From positions 248,001 through 312,000 of the forward strand of contig JAJLPB010000008.1 of the NCBI GenBank assembly GCA_025548565.1: a DNA stretch of 64,000 bases, in the 5' to 3' direction. Below the pieces are notes generated by a model. It was not told the DNA's origin. It saw only the letters and a program-made list of their open reading frames with translations, and made no database searches. The stretch's first letter is position 1. Each line of letters starts with the position of its first letter. The position numbers and the translations under genes were made by a program. Source of the stretch: Rugamonas sp. A1-17. GTDB lineage: Bacteria > Pseudomonadota > Gammaproteobacteria > Burkholderiales > Burkholderiaceae_D. Shown here piece by piece: positions 37,680 to 46,147 of the stretch.

Positions 37680-40442
37680 ATGGAAATCGACATCCGCACC
37701 TTGCTGTCCAAGCTCAATCCCGAATGCAAGCGGGCGATGGGCCATGCGGCCGAGTTGTGCGTGAAGCAGACGCAGTACAACGTGGAGCTGGAGCACTTGC
37801 TGTTCACCCTGCTGGAGGAGCGGGCGCCGGACTTTGTGCTGGCGCTGCAACGCTACGGCCTCGTCGAGAGCGCGGTGATGGCGCAGCTGCAGCGCACGAT
37901 GGACGGCTTCAAGCGCGGCAACGGCCGCACGCCGGCGCTGTCGCCGCACTTCATCGCGTTGTTCCAGGAGGCGTGGATGCTGAGTTCCATGCTGCTGGGC
38001 AGCCAGCAGGTGCGTTCCGGCACCGTGCTGCTGGCGATGCTGGAGGTGGACAGCCTGCGCGGCATGCTGATCGAAAGCGCGCCGGAGTTGCTGAAGATCC
38101 CGCGCGAGCAGTTGAAGCAGGAGCTGCCTTCGCTGCTGGCCGGTTCGTCGGAGGATGGCGGCGGGCCATGGGCGGGCAGCGGCGTGCCCGGCACCGGCAT
38201 GGCCGGCGGAACCACGGGTGCAGGCGGTGGGCAGGCCGGCGGAACTGGCGCTGCGGGCGCGCACGCCGGCGCCACGCCCGGCATGATGCCCACGCAGCAG
38301 GGCACGGGCGGCGCCACGCCGGCGCTGGACCAGTACACGGTGGATATGACGGCCCTGGCGCGCGCCGGCCGCATCGATCCGATCCGTGGCCGCGACGCCG
38401 AGATCCGCCAGATCATCGACATCCTGCTGCGCCGCCGCCAGAACAACCCCATCCTCACCGGCGAGGCGGGCGTCGGCAAGACCGCCGTGGTGGAAGGCTT
38501 CGCGCAGCGCATCGCGGCGGGCGCGGTGCCGCCGTCGCTGGCCAACGTGGTGGTGCGCACGCTGGACCTGGCGCTGCTGCAAGCGGGCGCCGGCATCAAG
38601 GGCGAATTCGAGAACCGCCTCAAATCCGTGATCGCCGAAGTGCGCGCCTCGGCCACGCCCATCGTGCTGTTCATCGACGAAGCCCACCAGCTGATCGGCG
38701 CCGGCGGCAGCGAAGGGCAGGGCGATGCCGCCAACCTGCTCAAGCCCGCCCTGGCGCGCGGCGAACTGCGCACCATCGCCGCCACCACCTGGGCCGAGTA
38801 CAAGAAATACGTCGAACGCGATCCCGCGCTGGCCCGCCGCTTCCAGGTCGTCAAAGTGGAGGAGCCGACCACCGACGCCGCCATCGGCATGTTGCGCGGC
38901 ATGGTCACCACGCTGGAAAAACATCACGGCGTCGAGATCCTGGACGAAGCCGTGACCGACGCCGTACGCCTGTCGCACCGTTACATCTCGGGCCGCCAGC
39001 TGCCGGACAAGGCCATCAGCGTGCTGGACACGGCCTGCGCCCGCGTCGCCATCGGCCAGGCCGGCGCGCCGCCGCAGTTGGAGGCGCTGGAACACGATAT
39101 CGTCCTCAACAGCGAAGAGCTGCGCATCGCCCGCCAGCGCCACGCGCGCGGCGAGGACCAAGCCGCCGCCATCGCCAAGATGGAAACGCAACAGGCGCTG
39201 CTGCAAGCCCGCCAGACGCGCTTGACGGAAAAGCTGGCCGAGGAGCGCCGCGCCGTCGAGGAAATCCTGGTGCTGCGGCGCGAGATCGCCGCCTCGGCCG
39301 ACGACCACGCCGCGCTGGACGACGAGGAACGCATCTCGCGCGGCGACCAGTTGCAGCGCCTGCAAAAAGGTCTGGAAGCGATCCAGGACGACGAACCGCT
39401 GGTGCCGGTATGCGTGGATTCGAAGATCGTCGCCGGCGTCATCTCCGGCTGGACCGGCATCCCGGTGGGCAAGATGCTGGCCGACGAGATCCACACCGTG
39501 CTGCAACTGAAGGAGCGGCTGGAGGACCGTGTGGTGGGCCAGGAGCAGGCGCTGGACGCCATTGCCCGCCGCGTGCGCACCTTCCGCGCCGAGCTGGACG
39601 ATCCCAGCAAGCCGGTCGGCGTGTTCATGCTGGTCGGCCCGAGCGGCGTCGGCAAGACGGAGACCGCGTTCGCGCTGGCCGACATGCTGTATGGCGGCGA
39701 GCGCAACATGGTCACGATCAATATGTCGGAGTTCCAGGAGGCGCATTCGATCTCCAGCCTGAAGGGCGCGCCGCCAGGCTACGTCGGCTACGGCAAGGGC
39801 GGCGTGCTGACCGAGGCCGTGCGCCGCCGTCCCTACTGCGTGGTGCTGCTGGACGAAATGGAAAAGGCCCACCCGGACGTGCTGGAATTGTTCTTCCAGG
39901 TGTTCGACAAGGGCACGATGGAGGATGGCGAGGGCATCACCATCGACTTCAAGAACACCCTGATCCTGCTGACCTCGAACGCGGCGCAGGACGTGATCAC
40001 GCAAGCCTGCGCCAACCGCAAGCGCCCCGATCCCGCCGAGCTGACCGAGCAACTGCGGCCCGCGCTGCTGCGCCAGTTCAGCCCGGCCTTCCTGGGGCGG
40101 CTGGTGCTGGTGCCGTACTACCCGCTGGGCGACGAGCAGATCAGCAACATCGTCGACCTCAAGCTGGCCAAGCTGGCCGCGCGCTTCGCCAGCAACCACA
40201 ACGCCCGCTTCACCTGGGACGACCGCGTGACCGAGGTGATCACCGCCCGCTGCACCGAGGTCGACAGCGGCGCCCGCAACATCGATTTCATCCTGACGCA
40301 GACGGTGCTGCCGCTGCTGTCGTCGCTGGTGCTGGAACGCATGTCCATGCTCAAGCCGTTCACCGCCATCCACATGAGCGTGGGCGACGACGAGCAGTTC
40401 GCCTACGCCTTCCGCGACCATCCGCTGCGGGGCCATCCATGA
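37680..40442 (+). CDS. clpV: T6SS sheath-recycling AAA+ ATPase ClpV (TssH)
   Basis: 920 residues from ATG 37680. ClpV disassembles contracted TssB/TssC sheaths. An N-terminal Clp_N domain (MEIDIRTLLSKLNPECKRAMGHAAELC) is followed by an unusually Gly-rich linker (about residues 160-215, GGTTGAGGGQAGGTG). AAA domain 1 has the Walker A GEAGVGKT near residue 261 and LFIDEAHQLIGAGG. After a coiled middle domain, AAA domain 2 has GPSGVGKT near residue 653 and VVLLDEMEKAHPDVLE. The stop overlaps the vgrG start (ATGA). Confidence 0.96.
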   Translation: MEIDIRTLLSKLNPECKRAMGHAAELCVKQTQYNVELEHLLFTLLEERAPDFVLALQRYGLVESAVMAQLQRTMDGFKRGNGRTPALSPHFIALFQEAWMLSSMLLGSQQVRSGTVLLAMLEVDSLRGMLIESAPELLKIPREQLKQELPSLLAGSSEDGGGPWAGSGVPGTGMAGGTTGAGGGQAGGTGAAGAHAGATPGMMPTQQGTGGATPALDQYTVDMTALARAGRIDPIRGRDAEIRQIIDILLRRRQNNPILTGEAGVGKTAVVEGFAQRIAAGAVPPSLANVVVRTLDLALLQAGAGIKGEFENRLKSVIAEVRASATPIVLFIDEAHQLIGAGGSEGQGDAANLLKPALARGELRTIAATTWAEYKKYVERDPALARRFQVVKVEEPTTDAAIGMLRGMVTTLEKHHGVEILDEAVTDAVRLSHRYISGRQLPDKAISVLDTACARVAIGQAGAPPQLEALEHDIVLNSEELRIARQRHARGEDQAAAIAKMETQQALLQARQTRLTEKLAEERRAVEEILVLRREIAASADDHAALDDEERISRGDQLQRLQKGLEAIQDDEPLVPVCVDSKIVAGVISGWTGIPVGKMLADEIHTVLQLKERLEDRVVGQEQALDAIARRVRTFRAELDDPSKPVGVFMLVGPSGVGKTETAFALADMLYGGERNMVTINMSEFQEAHSISSLKGAPPGYVGYGKGGVLTEAVRRRPYCVVLLDEMEKAHPDVLELFFQVFDKGTMEDGEGITIDFKNTLILLTSNAAQDVITQACANRKRPDPAELTEQLRPALLRQFSPAFLGRLVLVPYYPLGDEQISNIVDLKLAKLAARFASNHNARFTWDDRVTEVITARCTEVDSGARNIDFILTQTVLPLLSSLVLERMSMLKPFTAIHMSVGDDEQFAYAFRDHPLRGHP

Positions 40443-42430
40443 GAACCGGCTTCGAGCAACCCGGCGGCCTGCTGAGCGTATCGTCGCCGTTCGGCGACAA
40501 CGACCTGCTGCTCGACGCGGTCGAAGGCAGCGAGGGCATTTCGGAACTGTTCAAGTTCAACCTGCACATGCGCTCCGGCAGCACCAGCCTGAGCGCGGCC
40601 ACCGTGGTCGGCAAGACCATGACCGTGACCCTGGACGTGACCGGCGGCACCAAGCGCTACATCAGCGGCATGGTGTCGCGCTTCATCCAGAGCGGCTTCG
40701 ACCAGGACTTCGCCACCTACGAGGCCGAGGTGGTGCCCATGCTGTGGCTGCTGACCCTGTCGCGCGACCGCAAGATCTACCAGGCCAAGTCGGTGGCCGA
40801 CATCATCAAGGCGGTGCTGGGCGCGTTCAGCATCACCTTCGACGACAAGCTGACCCAGACCTACGATCCGGTCGACTACATCGTGCAGTACGACGAGACC
40901 GCGTTCGACTTCATCAGCCGGCTGATGGAGCAGGCCGGCATTTTCTACTTCTTCAGCTTCAGCAGCAGCGGGCACACGATGGTGCTGGGCGACGCCTCGT
41001 CCAACTTCGCCGATTGCGCCGGCGCGGCGGCGGTGCGCTTCTTCCCGCGCACCGGCATGCACAACGCCATCGACACGGTGTCGCGCTTCGCGCACGAGAA
41101 CACCATCGCGGTGAAGAAGGCCACCGTCAACGATTACGACTTCATCAATCCCAGCACCTCGCTGGAGGGCACGCACTCGGCCAGCGGCGGCAGCGGCGCG
41201 GTGTACGAGTTCGCCACCGGTCACCTGGCGGCAGCGGCGGCCACCGCCATCGCCCAGCTGCGCGTGGAGGCCAGCCAGGTCAACGCCGAGGTGCTGCGCG
41301 GCGACAGCTTCTGCTATCCGTTCAGCGCCGGCACCAAGTTCACCTTGTCGGAGCATTTCGTCAGCGCGCTCAACGCGGCCTTCGTGCTGCGCCGCGTGCA
41401 CCACACGGCGCGCGACGACATGTACACCAATTCCTTCGAGGCGTTCCCGGTCACGGTGCCGTTCCGTCCGCCGGTGCAGACGGCGCGTCCGCGCGCGGTC
41501 GGCTGCGAGACGGCGCTGGTGGTCGGCCCCAGCGGCGAGGAAATCTGGACCGACAAGTACGGCCGCATCAAGGTGCAGTTCCCGTGGGACCGCGACGGCG
41601 CCAAGGACGACAAGAGCTCGACCTGGATGCGGGTGGCGCAGTCGGTGGCGGGGAAGGGCTTCGGTTCGCTGTTCCTGCCGCGCGTGGGGCAGGAGGTGGT
41701 GGTGACCTACCTGAACGGCGACCCCGAGCGGCCGCTGGTGACGGGCTGCGTCTACAACGGCGAGAACGCCACGCCGGCCGAGCTGCCGGCCAACCAGACC
41801 CAGACCATCATGCGCACCTGGTCGTCCAAGCAGGGCGCGGCCGGCAACGAGCTGCGCTTCGAGGACAAGAAGGATTCCGAGCAGCTGTACATGCACGCGC
41901 AGAAGGACATGCTGACCGAGATCGAGAACGCGCTGACCACGACCGTGAAAAAGGGCGCGGAAATCCACACGCTGCAGGAGGGCGACCGCACCGTCGACGT
42001 CCAGAAGGGCAAGGAAGTCCACAACGTCAAGGGCACGCGCGAGGTGACGGTGACGGGCGACGAAACCCACACCAACAGCGCCAAGTTCACCCACAAGGTG
42101 ACGGGCGACTATGCGCTGACCATCGACGGCAAGCTGACCATCACGGTGACGGGCGACATCAGCATCAAGTCCAGCGCGGCGGTGACGGAGGAATCCGGCA
42201 CCACCTACGGCATCACGGCCGGCACGGCGCTGACGGCCAAGGCGGGCACGGCGCTGACCAACGAATCCGGCACCGACTTCACCAACAAGGCCGGCACCAA
42301 GATGGCCAACCAGGCAGCCGTGCAGATGGATAACAAGGCCCCCGTCATCAACAGCAAGGCCGACGCAACCCAGACCGTGGAGGCCGGCGCGATGCTGACC
42401 CTCAAGGGCGCCATGACCAAGGTGAACTGA
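40439..42430 (+). CDS. vgrG: T6SS tail spike VgrG (TssI)
   Basis: 663 residues from ATG 40439. A gp27-like region opens the protein (LLLDAVEGSEGISELFKFNLHM, VQYDETAFDFISRLMEQAGIFYFF). It is followed by the OB fold (YGRIKVQFPWDRDG, WMRVAQSVAGKGFGSLFLPRVGQEVVVTYLNGDPERPLVTGCVYN) and a gp5-like beta-helix of short repeats (GTALTAKAGTALTNESGTDF) to the end. There is no extra effector domain, so cargo is probably carried by the DUF4280 PAAR-like tip or by separate proteins. It is translationally coupled to clpV. Confidence 0.96.
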   Translation: MRTGFEQPGGLLSVSSPFGDNDLLLDAVEGSEGISELFKFNLHMRSGSTSLSAATVVGKTMTVTLDVTGGTKRYISGMVSRFIQSGFDQDFATYEAEVVPMLWLLTLSRDRKIYQAKSVADIIKAVLGAFSITFDDKLTQTYDPVDYIVQYDETAFDFISRLMEQAGIFYFFSFSSSGHTMVLGDASSNFADCAGAAAVRFFPRTGMHNAIDTVSRFAHENTIAVKKATVNDYDFINPSTSLEGTHSASGGSGAVYEFATGHLAAAAATAIAQLRVEASQVNAEVLRGDSFCYPFSAGTKFTLSEHFVSALNAAFVLRRVHHTARDDMYTNSFEAFPVTVPFRPPVQTARPRAVGCETALVVGPSGEEIWTDKYGRIKVQFPWDRDGAKDDKSSTWMRVAQSVAGKGFGSLFLPRVGQEVVVTYLNGDPERPLVTGCVYNGENATPAELPANQTQTIMRTWSSKQGAAGNELRFEDKKDSEQLYMHAQKDMLTEIENALTTTVKKGAEIHTLQEGDRTVDVQKGKEVHNVKGTREVTVTGDETHTNSAKFTHKVTGDYALTIDGKLTITVTGDISIKSSAAVTEESGTTYGITAGTALTAKAGTALTNESGTDFTNKAGTKMANQAAVQMDNKAPVINSKADATQTVEAGAMLTLKGAMTKVN

Positions 42431-42431
42431 C

Positions 42432-43151
42432 ATGACGACCGAGACCCAGCTGCCGCAAGATCCGCCCGCCGCCGCGCCGCTGCTGGTCGAGGAGCACAGC
42501 GACAGCGGACAGCTGCTGCAGCGCGCCTGGATGCGCGACGGCGTGCTGCACGGCCCGTTCGAGCAGTTCAGCGAGCAGGGCCGTACCCTGATGAAGACCC
42601 ACTTCGAGGCCGGCAAGATGCACGGCGCCATGTCCGTGTTCGCGCCGGACGGCAAGCTGGTGCAGCAATCCGAGTTCCAGCACGGCGTGGCGCACGGCAT
42701 GATGGAAACCTACGTCAACGGCCGCTGCGTAGCGCGGCAGACGATGGTGGGCGGCGTGGCGGCAGGCCAGTCGCTGTCCTACGACGAGGCCGGCCACCTG
42801 ACGGCCCGGCTGAACCTGGTGGACGGCCAGATCCACGGCCCGGCCGAGTTTTTCCACGAAGGCCTGCGGGTGCGCAAGTCGCACTACAAGGCCGGGCTGA
42901 TGGATGGCGAGTCCACCGACTTCGACGCCCAGGGCAACGTGGTGCAGACCTGCGCCTACCGCGCCAACCTGCTGCACGGCCCGCTGCGCCGCTACTGGCC
43001 GGATGGCGAGCTGATGGAAGAAGTGATGTACCGCGACGGCAAGCCGGTCGGCTCGCCGGCGCGCTTCGACAGCAAGGGCAAGCGCACCGACAACGCCGCC
43101 GCCACGCCCGCCATACTGGACCGGCTGCAAAAGCTGGTGAGGGGGAGTTGA
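42432..43151 (+). CDS. MORN/YwqK-type repeat protein linked to VgrG
   Basis: 239 residues starting 1 base after vgrG. Most of the chain is built from about seven MORN-like repeats with the signature DGxLHGPFExFxExG (for example RDGVLHGPFEQFSEQG, EAGKMHGAMSVFAPDGK, NLLHGPLRRYWPDGE). YwqK-type MORN proteins are annotated as antitoxin-like in some systems and occur next to T6SS spike genes. Here the position between vgrG and a PAAR-like gene suggests an adaptor, chaperone or immunity function, which sequence alone cannot separate. No signal peptide. Confidence 0.8.
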   Translation: MTTETQLPQDPPAAAPLLVEEHSDSGQLLQRAWMRDGVLHGPFEQFSEQGRTLMKTHFEAGKMHGAMSVFAPDGKLVQQSEFQHGVAHGMMETYVNGRCVARQTMVGGVAAGQSLSYDEAGHLTARLNLVDGQIHGPAEFFHEGLRVRKSHYKAGLMDGESTDFDAQGNVVQTCAYRANLLHGPLRRYWPDGELMEEVMYRDGKPVGSPARFDSKGKRTDNAAATPAILDRLQKLVRGS

Positions 43152-43167
43152 TGCGAACTTCAGATAC

Positions 43168-43245
43168 GTCATTCCCGCGAAAGCGGGAATCCATACGGCG
43201 CCTCCGGTCACGCGGTCTATGGATTCCCGCGTGCGCGGGAATGAC
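43168..43245. repeat. dRS3-like paired inverted repeat, copy 4
   Basis: GTCATTCCCGCG-AAAG-CGGGAATCCA (43168-43193) and TATGGATTCCCGCG-TG-CGCGGGAATGAC (from 43218) lie between the MORN gene and the PAAR-like gene. The second half reads into the latter as DSRVRGNDG, creating a spurious upstream start. Confidence 0.9.
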
Positions 43246-43260
43246 GGGGGAGGGTGGCTG

Positions 43261-43647
43261 ATGGGACAACAGACCTGCATGGGCGCGATGCTCAAATGTA
43301 GCTTCGGCGTGGCGCCGGGCACGCTGATGGTGTTGCCGGCCAACGCGGTGCTGACCGCCGTCCCCGACGCCAACATCATGGACAACAAGCCGATGGTCAA
43401 CATCCTGCCGTTCGGCATGTGCCAGTCGATGGCCAACCCGATGGTGGCGGCCGCCACGGCGGCGGCGCTGGGCGTGCTGACGCCGATGCCGTGCATCCCG
43501 GCCACCGTCGCGCCATGGGTGCCGGGCTCGCCCACCGTGCTGCTCGGGAATATGCCGGCGCTGAACAATTCGTCAAAGCTGATGTGCATGTGGGGCGGCG
43601 TGATCGAAATCAACGCGCCCGGCCAGACCACCGTTTCCATCCCCTGA
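43261..43647 (+). CDS. DUF4280 PAAR-like protein (putative T6SS spike tip)
   Basis: 128 residues from ATG 43261 (MGQQTCMGAMLKCSFG). The frame is open back to 43219, but those codons are dRS3-like repeat. Recognised as DUF4280: GAMLKCSFGVAPG, the ANIMDNKPMVNILPFGMCQSMANPMVAAATAAALG block, PMPCIPATVAPW and LMCMWGGVIEI. Four Cys and the short repeated beta structure suggest a PAAR-like tip that caps VgrG. It carries no effector extension, so it is a structural tip candidate. The small membrane protein gene follows after 21 bases. Confidence 0.85.
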   Translation: MGQQTCMGAMLKCSFGVAPGTLMVLPANAVLTAVPDANIMDNKPMVNILPFGMCQSMANPMVAAATAAALGVLTPMPCIPATVAPWVPGSPTVLLGNMPALNNSSKLMCMWGGVIEINAPGQTTVSIP

Positions 43648-43668
43648 ACCCTTACCGCGACCGCCATC

Positions 43669-43923
43669 ATGGAATATCGATTCAGCCTCACTCCCCGCCT
43701 GATCGCGCTGGCCATCTTCTCCGGCGTGGCGATGCTGGTGTTGTTGTTCGCGCTGGGTTACCAGGTCGGCACCAGCATGGCCGAGCGCCCCGTGCCGGGC
43801 GCGCTCGACAACGCGGCCAAGCGCGCCCGCCAGCAGGCCGCGGGCAAGATCAATGCCGAGGCGGCGGCCGCCGCCGCACCCGTGACCGAGCGCGTGCAGG
43901 CCGCGCAAAAGGCCGCCCAATGA
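43669..43923 (+). CDS. Small single-pass membrane protein in the T6SS locus
   Basis: 84 residues. One membrane segment at about 9-31 (LIALAIFSGVAMLVLLFALGYQVG), then an Ala-rich charged helical tail (RARQQAAGKINAEAAAAAAP). I recognise no family. The stop overlaps the start of the following solute-binding protein gene (ATGA), so it is coupled to the SBP/SDF module and may anchor or assemble it (inference). Confidence 0.65.
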   Translation: MEYRFSLTPRLIALAIFSGVAMLVLLFALGYQVGTSMAERPVPGALDNAAKRARQQAAGKINAEAAAAAAPVTERVQAAQKAAQ

Positions 43924-44843
43924 ACGCCCTCGGGAACGCCCCGGCGAGCCGCGCCATGCGCCGCCTGCGCGCGCTGGCGCTGGGGTTGGCCGCGCTGGGC
44001 CTGTGCGGCGCCGCGTGGGCGCAGGACGGACCGAAGGCACGCCCCGCCGCGGCATCGGCGCCGGCATCGGACGCGGCCCGTTCGCCGCTGGTGAAGATGG
44101 CCGACGGCCGCCTGCTGGCGCCGGACATCGCCCGCATCGTCAATCGCGGCGAGGTGGTGGTGGCCATGCTGGCGGAGGACAATCCGCCTTTCTTCTCGCG
44201 CAAGAACGGCGAGCTGGTCGGCACCGACATCGACCTCGCCAACCAGATCGGCCGCGAGCTCGGCGTGACGGTGCGCTACGACCGCAGCGCCAAGACCTTC
44301 GACGCGGTTGCCGAGATGGTGGCCGCCGGCCAGGCCGACCTGGGCATCAGCCGGCTGGCGCGCACGCTCAAGCGCGCGCAGTCGCTGCACTTCTCGAACA
44401 CCTATCTGCGCCTGCCGCATGCGCTGCTGATCAACCGCGTGCGCTTCGCCGAGCTGGCCGGCGACCGTCCGCTGCCGCAGGTGGTGCGCGACTACGCCGG
44501 CACCCTGGGCGTGCTGGGGGCGTCGTCGTGGGAGGAGTTCGGCCGCCGCAACTTCCCCAAGGCCAAGCTGGTCAGCTACGCCAACTGGACGGACGCGGTG
44601 GAGGCGGTCAAGAAGGGCGAGGTGATCGCCGTCTACCGGGGCGAGCTGGAGGTCATGCAGCTGTTCAAGGACGACCCCAGCCTGGCCCTGACGCTGCGCA
44701 CCGTGACCTTCAGCGACCTGGAATCGCTGCTGAGCATCCTGGTCGGTGTGCGCGACCCGACCCTGCTGTCCTTCGTCAACGAGCTGATCGTGCAGCGGCC
44801 GGTGCGCCCGCCCCCTGGCAGCGGCCTCAAGCCCGCCCAATAA
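43920..44843 (+). CDS. Family 3 periplasmic solute-binding protein inside the T6SS locus
   Basis: 307 residues. A Sec signal peptide ends near AWA-QDG (residue 35). The mature chain is an SBP_bac_3 domain: IARIVNRGEVVVAMLAEDNPPFFS, NGELVGTDIDLANQIGRELGV, DAVAEMVAAGQADLGISRLART (the usual D-x-x-x-x-x-L/I-x-x-x-T block), and a second lobe with LGVLGASSWEEF. Such domains bind amino acids or dicarboxylates and normally serve ABC importers, but no ABC gene is present here. Two SDF-fold membrane proteins follow immediately. The gene overlaps the 84-residue gene upstream and lies 9 bases before the first SDF gene. Confidence 0.85.
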   Translation: MNALGNAPASRAMRRLRALALGLAALGLCGAAWAQDGPKARPAAASAPASDAARSPLVKMADGRLLAPDIARIVNRGEVVVAMLAEDNPPFFSRKNGELVGTDIDLANQIGRELGVTVRYDRSAKTFDAVAEMVAAGQADLGISRLARTLKRAQSLHFSNTYLRLPHALLINRVRFAELAGDRPLPQVVRDYAGTLGVLGASSWEEFGRRNFPKAKLVSYANWTDAVEAVKKGEVIAVYRGELEVMQLFKDDPSLALTLRTVTFSDLESLLSILVGVRDPTLLSFVNELIVQRPVRPPPGSGLKPAQ

Positions 44844-44852
44844 GGAGACACC

Positions 44853-46139
44853 ATGGACACCCCGAGCAGCATGCAGCGTTTCCAGCATTGGGCCCTGAAC
44901 CCGTGGACCGTGGTCGGCTGCGTGCTGGCCGGCGGACTGCTGGGCTGGGCCTCGCCGCGACTGGCGCGCCACCTGGGCGTGGTGGGCGTGGTGTATGTCG
45001 ACCTGCTGAAGATGATCGTGCTGCCGTTCATGATCTCGGCCGTCATCTTCAGCCTGCAGAACCTGTACCGCGACGGCGGCGCGGCGCGCATCTTCAAGCG
45101 GGTGGTGGTGGTGTTCGTCAGCTTCTCGCTGATCGTGGCGGTGCTGGCGACGGTGTCCTCGCTGCTGGTGCGGCCGGGCGGCAACCTGCCGGCCGAGACG
45201 CGCGCGGCGCTGGGCAAGATCGTCAGCGCCGATGGCGAGAGCAGCAACACCGAGATGGCGATGCGGGCGGAGGAGGTGCCGCCCCACCATACCGAGCTCA
45301 AGGACGTGCTGCAATCGCTGATCCCGCAGAACATCTTCGCCTCGCTGGCCAACGGCGAGACCCTCAAGGCGCTGGTGTTCGCGCTGCTGTTCGGCTTTGC
45401 GGCCGGCCAGGTGCCGAGCCGCATCTCGGGCGGGCTGCACCAGGCGCTGGAGACCATCTACCACGCCTGCCAGACGCTGACGCGCTGGGTCAACCTGCCG
45501 GTGCCGTTCGTGCTGGTGTGCATGGCGGCCAGCCAGGTGGCGCAGACCGGCCTGCAGCCGATCGCGGCGATGGCCGGCTTCGTGATCCTGTTCCTGCTGG
45601 TGTGCGGCGTGCTGATGGCGATGGCGATGGCGCTGATCAGCCGGCGCGCCGGCGTCTCCTACGGCGCCGTCATGGAAGCCATGCGCGAACCGTTCGCGCT
45701 GGGCGTGGCCACCAACAACAGCGCCACCTGCATGCCGGCCATGGTCAGCGGCCTGGTCGACCAGCTGCAGTTCGCGCGGGCGCGGGTCGAGCTGCTGGTG
45801 CCGCTCAGTATCTCGCTGCTGCGGGTGGGCGCGGTCGCGTATTTCGTCTGCAGCACGCTGTTCATCGCCGCGCTGTACGGCCGCTCGATGTCGGCGCTGG
45901 ACCTGGGCGTGCTGGTGCTGGTGTCGGTGCTGTCGGGCTTTGCCTCGGCCGGCATGGCGGGCGTGGTGACGGTGTCGCTGGTCGGCACCATCTGCAGCTA
46001 CCTGACGCTGCCGTTCGAGGCCGCCTTCATCCTGCTGGTCACGGTCGATCCGATCTGCGCCATGGCGCGCACCGCCGTCACCGTGATCGGCAGTTGCGCC
46101 GCCGTGGCCAGCATCTGCGCCCAACCCGTCAAGCTCTAG
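44853..46139 (+). CDS. SDF-fold (dicarboxylate/amino acid:cation symporter-like) protein 1, binding site altered
   Basis: 428 residues after a GGAG box. The DAACS/SDF fold is recognisable from YVDLLKMIVLPFMISAVIFSLQNL, LIPQNIFASLANGETLKALVFALLFG and ATNNSATCMPAM (hairpin 1). By alignment to my recollection of GltPh, key residues are lost. The NMDGT sodium motif of helix 7 is replaced by LRVGA, and the hairpin-1 serines by NNS. In helix 8 (DPICAMARTAVTVIGS) the positions equivalent to D394, N401 and D405 are Ala, Thr and Ser, while D390 and R397 remain. Sodium-coupled dicarboxylate transport is therefore doubtful. It is sandwiched between an SBP gene and a second SDF gene. Confidence 0.85.
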   Translation: MDTPSSMQRFQHWALNPWTVVGCVLAGGLLGWASPRLARHLGVVGVVYVDLLKMIVLPFMISAVIFSLQNLYRDGGAARIFKRVVVVFVSFSLIVAVLATVSSLLVRPGGNLPAETRAALGKIVSADGESSNTEMAMRAEEVPPHHTELKDVLQSLIPQNIFASLANGETLKALVFALLFGFAAGQVPSRISGGLHQALETIYHACQTLTRWVNLPVPFVLVCMAASQVAQTGLQPIAAMAGFVILFLLVCGVLMAMAMALISRRAGVSYGAVMEAMREPFALGVATNNSATCMPAMVSGLVDQLQFARARVELLVPLSISLLRVGAVAYFVCSTLFIAALYGRSMSALDLGVLVLVSVLSGFASAGMAGVVTVSLVGTICSYLTLPFEAAFILLVTVDPICAMARTAVTVIGSCAAVASICAQPVKL

Positions 46140-46147
46140 CGCCCGCC

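Noticed and set aside
37632-40436. 934-codon minus-strand frame opposite clpV
   Set aside because: Shadow of clpV; no recognisable motifs, and composition reflects the antisense of codon-biased DNA.
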